A stretch of DNA of 19,476 bases from Actinomycetota bacterium (lineage in GTDB: Bacteria > Actinomycetota > UBA4738 > G016210805), in assembly GCA_016210805.1 (NCBI GenBank), contig JACQTL010000207.1, positions 1 through 19,476 on the forward strand, in the 5' to 3' direction. Under the pieces are notes generated by a model. It was not told the origin of the DNA. It did no database searches and worked only from the letters and a program-made list of their open reading frames with translations. The position numbers were made by a program, and so were the translations under genes. Below are positions 15,115-19,476 of this stretch, piece by piece; position 1 is the first letter of the stretch; each line of letters opens with the position of its first letter.

Positions 15115-15438
15115 CTATTCGGTTTCGCGTGCTTCGAGCTTCTTTATCTCGGTCGCCACCACCTCCATCACGCTCCGACCTCCGACACCGTTCCCGGTCC
15201 GGTAAAAGCGCCTGTTCAGCTGGCCGTAGACCAGCACGTCGTCGCCCTTGCCGATGCCCTTCAGCGCGCGCTTGCCGACAGCACGGTGCCAGGCCACGAC
15301 CGGGAGGGGGAGGAGGCGCTTGCCCGGTTCGGGAACGGAGAGCCTGAGCTCGGTGATCTCGTCGCCGGACGGCAGCTGCCGATCCAGCGGATCGGCCGAC
15401 ACCTTCCCGGCCAGGACCACCAGGTTGACGCTGACCAT
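15115..15438 (-). CDS. Short single-stranded DNA-binding protein without acidic tail
   Basis: 107 aa, essentially one OB fold: SVNLVVLAGKVSADPLDRQL, ITELRLSVPEP, LPVVAWHRAVGKRALKGIGK, GDDVLVYGQLNRRFYRTGNG and SVMEVVATEIKKLEA. These are the SSB strand order and the VxxWHR-type and GxVYGxLxxRxY motifs. Canonical bacterial SSBs are 150-180 aa with a Gly-rich linker and an acidic DDDxPF tip that recruits partners; this one stops right after the OB fold at EARETE. It is probably a paralogue rather than the main SSB, which usually lies between rpsF and rpsR. ATG at 15438 has GGGGGGAG 6-7 nt upstream. It converges on the VOC gene, separated by 28 bp. Confidence 0.9.
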   Translation of the reverse strand: MVSVNLVVLAGKVSADPLDRQLPSGDEITELRLSVPEPGKRLLPLPVVAWHRAVGKRALKGIGKGDDVLVYGQLNRRFYRTGNGVGGRSVMEVVATEIKKLEARETE

Positions 15439-15566
15439 GCAGGCTCCCCCCTTTCCACGAGGGCGACCCTAGCGCGAGGTAGTGACACCGCCGCGGGCGG
15501 CCGGGGGGGCCGGTCCCCCGGACTCCTGGAGGGGGCCCGGGAGGGCGCGAGGCTAGACTGCAAGCC
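15439..15566. promoter_or_regulatory. Divergent intergenic region with candidate -10 boxes
   Basis: This 128-bp gap separates the SSB (minus) and MBL (plus) starts. On the plus strand TAGACT (15554-15559) ends 7 nt before the GTG, which suggests a leaderless transcript; no ribosome site is present. On the minus strand TAGGGT (complement of 15466-15471) could serve the SSB gene with a leader of about 20 nt carrying GGGGGGAG. Neither has a good -35. Nothing else is seen here. Confidence 0.35.
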
Positions 15567-16538
15567 GTGACCCGGACCTTCCAGGCCGCTCCCGGGATCG
15601 TCGGCGTCGACACGCAGATGTCCGGCCGGAACACCGTGACCTCCGCCTACCTCCTGGAGGCCGACGAGCCGACCCTGGTCGAGACCGGCCCCGCCACGTC
15701 GGCCGACGCCGTGACCTCCGGGCTGGAGGCCCTGGGGATCGGCCCCGGCGACCTGGCCAACGTCGTGGTCACCCACATCCACCTCGACCACGCGGGAGGC
15801 GCCGGCACCATCGCCCGCCGGTTCCCCCGGGCCACGATCTGGGTCCACGAGCGGGGGGCGCCGCACCTGGCCGACCCCGGCCGCCTGGTGGCCAGCGCGG
15901 CCCGGGTATACGGGGAGGACACCCTCCGAGAGCTGTTCGGGCCGGTCGAACCCGTCCCCCCCGGACGGATCCGGGCCATCGCGGAGGGTGACCGCGTGCC
16001 GATGGGGAACCGGGGTCTGGACGTCATCTACACGCCGGGCCACGCGTCGCACCACGTGGCGCTGGTGGAGGCCGACGCCGGAGCGGTGTTCGCCGGGGAC
16101 GCCCTGGGGATCCACCTGCCCGACGTGGGCGTGCTGCGCCCGGCCACGCCTCCCCCGGACATCGACGTGGAGCTCGCCGTGGAGAGCATCGGCCGGATCA
16201 GGGACCGGACCCGCGAGATGCTGATGCTCAGCCACTTCGGTCCCTCGGATCGCGTGGACGCGCTGTGCGAGGTGGCCACCGAGCGACTGAGGACCTGGGC
16301 GGGCATCGTTCGCGAGGCGCTGGACGAGACCGACGACCTCGAGCTCATCGCCCGGACGCTCGAGGCCCGCACCGCTGCGGAGTTCGACGAGGCCTCCCCC
16401 GGAGCCGACCTGGAGCGCTACGAGATCCTGGCCTCGATGCGGATGAACGCGATGGGCCTGGTCCGGTACTGGACCAGGCGCGCCGAGGCCGACGCGGAGA
16501 CCGCAGCCCGGGGGAGCGGCGGCGATCAGCCGAGCTGA
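15567..16538 (+). CDS. Metallo-beta-lactamase-fold hydrolase
   Basis: 323 aa. The zinc motif THIHLDHAGG (69-78) gives His70, His72, Asp74 and His75. TPGHASHH (156-163) gives His159, FAGDAL (175-180) gives Asp178 and LSHFG (221-225) gives His223, so the two-metal site is complete. The N-terminus (GIVGVDTQMSGRNTVTSAYL) is typical of the glyoxalase-II-like/lactonase branch. A C-terminal helical extension of about 90 residues (RLRTWAGIVREALDE to MNAMGLVRYW) is the kind seen in flavodoxin-free MBL thioesterases or lactonases. Substrate unknown. GTG at 15567 appears leaderless. Its 3' end overlaps the convergent TPR gene by 13 bp. Confidence 0.93.
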   Translation: MTRTFQAAPGIVGVDTQMSGRNTVTSAYLLEADEPTLVETGPATSADAVTSGLEALGIGPGDLANVVVTHIHLDHAGGAGTIARRFPRATIWVHERGAPHLADPGRLVASAARVYGEDTLRELFGPVEPVPPGRIRAIAEGDRVPMGNRGLDVIYTPGHASHHVALVEADAGAVFAGDALGIHLPDVGVLRPATPPPDIDVELAVESIGRIRDRTREMLMLSHFGPSDRVDALCEVATERLRTWAGIVREALDETDDLELIARTLEARTAAEFDEASPGADLERYEILASMRMNAMGLVRYWTRRAEADAETAARGSGGDQPS

Positions 16539-17218
16539 GCGAGCCGTTCCGCCGTGTCGAACGCCGCGGGATCGAACCTCAGGACCCTGCGGAACTCCCG
16601 GGCGGCCTCCTCGGCCCGACCGGCCCGGGAGAGGACGTCGCCGGTCACGTACCACACCCTGAGGTCGTGGGGCCGGCCCACGTCGGGCTTGGTCCGGAAC
16701 CGGCGGAGGAGGGCCAGGGCCTCCTCGAAACGTCCCACGTCGGCCAGCGCGGCGGCTCCAACGACCACCGCCTCCGCCGTGACCTCCTCGGGCATCCGGG
16801 GGGCGTCGAGAGCCTCCATGACCAGGGGGACGGCGCGCTCCGGCCGCTTCAGGCCGCGCTCGCAGTCGGCCATCACGTGGTTCTGGTCCACCCGGCTCGT
16901 CATCCGTCGGTACGCCTGGAGCTCGCGGAGGGCCTCCCTCCACCGCTCCTCCCCGTAGTAGGCCAAGCCCAGGGTCTCCCGGACCGCGCTCGAGCGGGGA
17001 GCGAGCTCCTTGGCGCTCTCCGCCTCCCTGACGGCAACCGCGGGGTCGCCCCGGGCCAGCATGTCGACCGCCCGCTCGAGGTGCCGGGCCGCGGCCTCCC
17101 CCTTGCCGGTCCGCGCGGTCCGCCGGACCTCGTCCAGCAGGTCCCTGGCCAGGGCGGGCCGGGCCGAACCCGGCCTCCGGGTCGGCCTTCCCTTCCTCGG
17201 TTGCAGGGCCCTGGGCAT
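16526..17218 (-). CDS. TPR protein, Rv1691-like
   Basis: 230 aa. A basic, disordered N-terminus (MPRALQPRKGRPTRRPGSAR) precedes TPR-like helical repeats: AARHLERAVDMLARGDPAVA (about 44-63), SSAVRETLGLAYYGEERWRE (75-94), then ADCERGLKRPERAVPLVMEA and later EEALALLRRFRTKPDVGRPH. The pattern 'AVRE-x-LG-x-AYY' and 'xADCERG-x-x-RPERA' matches my recollection of the M. tuberculosis Rv1691 protein, found next to the HAD-GNAT gene there, so it is probably the orthologue, displaced by a few genes here. ATG at 17218 has GAAGGCGAG upstream and TAGGCT about 11 nt further, a possible own promoter just after the rRNA terminator. Confidence 0.87.
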   Translation of the reverse strand: MPRALQPRKGRPTRRPGSARPALARDLLDEVRRTARTGKGEAAARHLERAVDMLARGDPAVAVREAESAKELAPRSSAVRETLGLAYYGEERWREALRELQAYRRMTSRVDQNHVMADCERGLKRPERAVPLVMEALDAPRMPEEVTAEAVVVGAAALADVGRFEEALALLRRFRTKPDVGRPHDLRVWYVTGDVLSRAGRAEEAAREFRRVLRFDPAAFDTAERLAQLG

Positions 17219-17275
17219 CTCGCCTTCAGCCTAACCGGTCTCCGGCCGGCCCCAACGGGCTCCCGGCCCCCAACG

Positions 17276-17305
17276 CGAAGAGCCGCCCTTTAGGGCGGCT
17301 CTTCG
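17276..17305 (-). terminator. rRNA operon terminator hairpin
   Basis: CGAAGAGCCGCCC (17276-17288), loop TTTA, then GGGCGGCTCTTCG (17293-17305): a perfect 13-bp stem 8 nt past the 3' end of 5S rRNA on the minus strand. No long U-tract follows, but position and strength fit the end of the rRNA transcript. It also insulates the TPR gene at 17218. Confidence 0.85.
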
Positions 17306-17313
17306 AAGATGTC

Positions 17314-17430
17314 TCGGCGGCGACCTACTCTCCCACCCCGTCTCCAGGGCAGTACCATCGGCGCTGGAGGGCTTAACTTCCGGGTTCGGAATGGGACCGG
17401 GTGTCTCCCCTCCGCTATGGCCACCGAAAC
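17314..17430 (-). rRNA. rrf: 5S ribosomal RNA
   Basis: About 117 nt on the minus strand. Diagnostic pieces read GGTGGCCATAGCGG at the 5' side, CCCGGTCCCATTCCGAACCC (loop B/C region), AAGTTAAGCCC, CAGCGCCGATGGTACTG and GGGAGAGTAGGTCGCCGCC at the 3' end. The 5' and 3' ends pair to close helix I (GGTGGC with GTCGCCGCC). Exact ends are approximate to a few nucleotides. The short inverted repeat CCACCGAAACGGTGG (17421-17435) straddles the 5' boundary and may be a processing signal. Confidence 0.95.
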
Positions 17431-17537
17431 GGTGGGCCACCCCCCCGGATCTCTCCGGGGAGGCGACGTCTGATCCATGGAGCGTCGAGGGTGCGAGTTG
17501 CCACCATGCACCCCGGAACTCGATAGCGAGCGCGAGC
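17431..17537 (-). other. 23S-5S transcribed spacer
   Basis: 107 bp between the 23S and 5S ends, no tRNA. It holds one small hairpin, CCCCGG (17443-17448) with CCGGGG (17455-17460), probably part of rRNA processing. Nothing else is recognised. Confidence 0.8.
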
Positions 17538-18505
<968 letters not shown>

Positions 18506-19078
18506 CTAGGGCCCCCCATGTCGCCATGAGGCTAGGACCATATCTTCGGCTCTCCCGTCGGGGAGAGGCGGCTGGCGTATGGCCTCTGAGGATTCCAGGA
18601 AACGAGACGGCTTCCGATGGTTCATGGTCTCGACGATCTTCGCGATCTGTATCATGCCCTCCACGGTCTTGTGGAGACCTCCCTCCTTCATGCGAACGAT
18701 CGCCGCGAACTTCCTGAAGTCATCGGCCTTGGCCGTTCTCAGTGGGTTTGCTTCGAAGAACGGGATGATGCGGCCCAACAGGTCTCGAGGACTCCTGACG
18801 TCGTATCGGTACAGGTGCTCTCGATGATTGTCGTGTCTACGGTTGACGTAGACATTGCCGCATCCGAAGAACTCCTTCAGCTCGTGCAGCACGTGCACGC
18901 TCCTCTCTCCCTGAACCACGGCAAACGTCGGCTGGGCTTGCCAGCCGAGTCGGTAAGTGGAGTTCCGGAAGATCGGGACGCTGAAGCATCCTTCGCCGTC
19001 GACGAAGCCGACGACCCACTGCTCGAATCCTGGCCTTTCCTGCTGATTGCCCGCACTCGACGGATTGTCACCGTGCAT
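18506..19078 (-). CDS. LAGLIDADG homing endonuclease, intron-encoded
   Basis: 190 aa from ATG 19078 (216 aa if the in-frame GTG at 19156 is used). One LAGLIDADG motif, WVVGFVDGEGCFSV (21-34), with the catalytic acid Glu29 intact. The familiar FFGCGNVYVN, YRYDVRSPRDLLGRIIPFFE and NPLRTAKADDFRKFAAIVRM segments follow. A single motif means it should act as a homodimer and cut intron-less 23S DNA around 1931. The last 35 or so residues (from about FLESSEAIRQ) are encoded by the P6/R/P3/P8/S/P9 strands of the ribozyme, and the TAG stop is the final three nucleotides of the intron. These residues are unlikely to be under protein selection. Base composition is less GC-rich than the flanking genes. 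No strong Shine-Dalgarno is present (GGTGGG 3 nt before the ATG). Confidence 0.93.
   Translation of the reverse strand: MHGDNPSSAGNQQERPGFEQWVVGFVDGEGCFSVPIFRNSTYRLGWQAQPTFAVVQGERSVHVLHELKEFFGCGNVYVNRRHDNHREHLYRYDVRSPRDLLGRIIPFFEANPLRTAKADDFRKFAAIVRMKEGGLHKTVEGMIQIAKIVETMNHRKPSRFLESSEAIRQPPLPDGRAEDMVLASWRHGGP
18572..18596 (-). repeat. Intron core repeat, copy in L1931 intron
   Basis: 25 bp identical to 19289-19313, covering the P3 3' strand, the R element and the adjoining P6 strand. It shows that the two introns are close relatives. A second shared block, 20 bp around the Q element, lies at 19032-19051 and 19329-19348. Confidence 0.9.
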
Positions 19079-19208
19079 CGGCCCACCATACGACGGGGGT
19101 CTGACATGCTCGGTACCGCGAGATGCTCGGGTTTCCCAGCATATAGCCAGCTGCACTCATCGCTGTCACCAGCGTGAGGGGCAGCAGGAGGTTGGCTTCC
19201 CTCCTGGA

Positions 19209-19222
19209 ACCTTAGGACCGTT
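19209..19222 (-). rRNA. rrl: 23S rRNA micro-exon (E. coli 1918-1931)
   Basis: Fourteen nucleotides, AACGGTCCTAAGGT on the minus strand, matching E. coli 1918-1931 without change. It supplies the 3' strand of helix 69 and the start of helix 71, and contains C1920. Both flanks are intron sequence: GGTAAGG (end of intron 1) before it and TCCAGGAGG (start of intron 2) after it. Confidence 0.94.
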
Positions 19223-19460
19223 CCTTACCCACCGTGTCGCCACGGGGCTGGACCATATCTTCACCGGCTTGCGAGACAAGCGCGGTGTCTGGCGTATGGC
19301 CTCTGAGGATTCCGGCTCGGGGAGAGCCGGCCTTTCCTGCTGATTGCCTGCACCGCCCGATTGTCACTGTCGATCTGCAAGATCGACGAGTACGGGACGG
19401 ATCCACAGGGTTCCCAGCACATAGCCAGATTTTTTTTCGTAACTACAACTGGTCCTCGAT
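19223..19460 (-). ncRNA. Group I intron L1917 (ORF-less ribozyme)
   Basis: 238 nt inserted between U1917 and A1918. P1 is unmistakable: exon CGTAACTAT (19469-19461) pairs over nine positions with the internal guide GTAGTTACG (19446-19438), ending in the required U-G wobble at the splice site. The P1 loop contains AGGACC, complementary to GGTCCT in the 3' exon (possible P10). P3 is TCTGGC with GCCAGA. P4 is GCTGGGAACCC with AATCAGCAGG. P5 includes CCGTCCCG with CGGGCGG and is capped by GTCGATC-TTGCA-GATCGAC. P6 is CCGGCTC with GAGCCGG. P7 is GGCCATA (19301-19295) with TATGGTC (19257-19251). P8 is ACCG..CTTG with CAAG..CGGT. P9 is CCGTG-GCGA-CACGG. The intron ends in G. There is no P2 and no ORF; an A8 run (19437-19430) joins P1 to P3. 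Confidence 0.95.
19289..19313 (-). repeat. Intron core repeat, copy in L1917 intron
   Basis: Same 25 bp as at 18572-18596, in the same orientation, 717 bp apart. Direct repeats of this length could support recombination that deletes the DNA between them. Confidence 0.9.
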
Positions 19461-19476
19461 ATAGTTACGGCCGCCG
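19461..19476 (-). rRNA. rrl: 23S rRNA exon 1, last 16 nt in window
   Basis: Reads CGGCGGCCGTAACTAT on the minus strand, the 5' strand of helix 69 up to U1917. The rest of the exon is beyond the right edge. These nucleotides also form the exon half of P1 of the L1917 intron. Confidence 0.92.

Larger units (their letters stand above)
18506..19208 (-). mobile_element. Group I intron L1931 with LAGLIDADG endonuclease ORF
   Basis: 703 nt inserted exactly between U1931 and A1932 of 23S rRNA; the last nucleotide is G (omega-G). Core read on the minus strand: P2 hairpin CTCACGCTG-GTGA-CAGCGATGAG; P3 AGCTGGC with GCCAGC; P4 strand TATGCTGGGAAACCC pairing with Q strand GGCAATCAGCAGG; P6 CCAGGA with TCCTGG, whose loop carries the endonuclease ORF. 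R element CAGAGGCCATACG and S element GAAGATATGGTCC form P7 (GGCCATA at 18584-18578 with TATGGTC at 18542-18536). P8 is CTCTCCC-CGAC-GGGAGAG and P9 is CCTCATG-GCGA-CATGGGG. P1 is the weak point: the exon end AGGU can pair either with GCC (U-G wobble) or with AACCU, so the guide sequence is unresolved. The subgroup is not assigned. Confidence 0.93.

Noticed and set aside
18617..19177. Plus-strand ORF of 186 aa opposite the endonuclease
   Set aside because: It is antisense to a clear LAGLIDADG gene and has no recognisable domain.
18506..19460. One large insertion, a nested twintron, or an IS element in the 23S gene
   Set aside because: An exact 14-nt rRNA segment (1918-1931) separates two inserts, each with its own complete P3-P9 core and terminal G; no transposase or inverted repeats are present.
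18506..19460. Assembly chimera of two 23S copies
   Set aside because: The exon pieces join without loss or duplication at known group I sites, and the inserts have consistent ribozyme folds; a chimera would not produce this.

Overview
This is very GC-rich, gene-dense bacterial DNA that most resembles a deep-branching actinomycetote. The minus-strand block tlyA - NAD kinase - recN - steA - mctB/steB - (two glycosyltransferases) - pyrG has the gene order known around Rv1691-Rv1699 of Mycobacterium tuberculosis. The HAD-GNAT fusion (Rv1692-like) and the TPR protein (Rv1691-like) lie further along. Nearly every gene is joined by ATGA or GTGA overlaps or by gaps under 35 bp, and GTG starts are common. 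The class within Actinomycetota cannot be fixed from sequence alone.

Layout. Positions 1-8484 (minus) form one long operon: PhaF-like coiled-coil protein, TlyA rRNA methyltransferase, NAD kinase, RecN, SteA, MctB/SteB-like protein, GT2 glycosyltransferase, MraY/WecA-like glycosyl-1-phosphate transferase, small membrane protein, and the start of CTP synthase. From the shared promoter region 8485-8616 a plus-strand operon runs the other way: SCP2-like protein, alpha/beta hydrolase, rhomboid protease. It ends at a hairpin at 10945-10971. Positions 11026-13492 (minus) hold a TPR protein, a HAD-GNAT phosphatase and a lipoprotein. Positions 13477-15086 (plus) hold a DUF1015 protein and a VOC protein. 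A tail-less SSB (minus) and a metallo-beta-lactamase-fold hydrolase (plus) follow, then an Rv1691-like TPR protein (minus). The right end is the 3' part of an rRNA operon on the minus strand: 23S (running off the window), spacer, 5S and terminator.

The most striking content is in the 23S gene. The almost invariant helix 69/71 region (E. coli 1906-1945) is cut by two separate group I introns only 14 nt apart. One (238 nt, no ORF) sits after U1917. The other (703 nt, encoding a LAGLIDADG endonuclease) sits after U1931. They leave a 14-nt micro-exon (1918-1931). Removing both restores the universal sequence exactly. Both introns show recognisable P3, P4, P6, P7, P8 and P9 elements and share long identical core stretches, so they are close relatives. 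The endonuclease frame runs through the 3' half of its own ribozyme, and its TAG stop is the last three nucleotides of the intron. TlyA, encoded in the same window, belongs to the family that methylates C1920, which lies inside the micro-exon.
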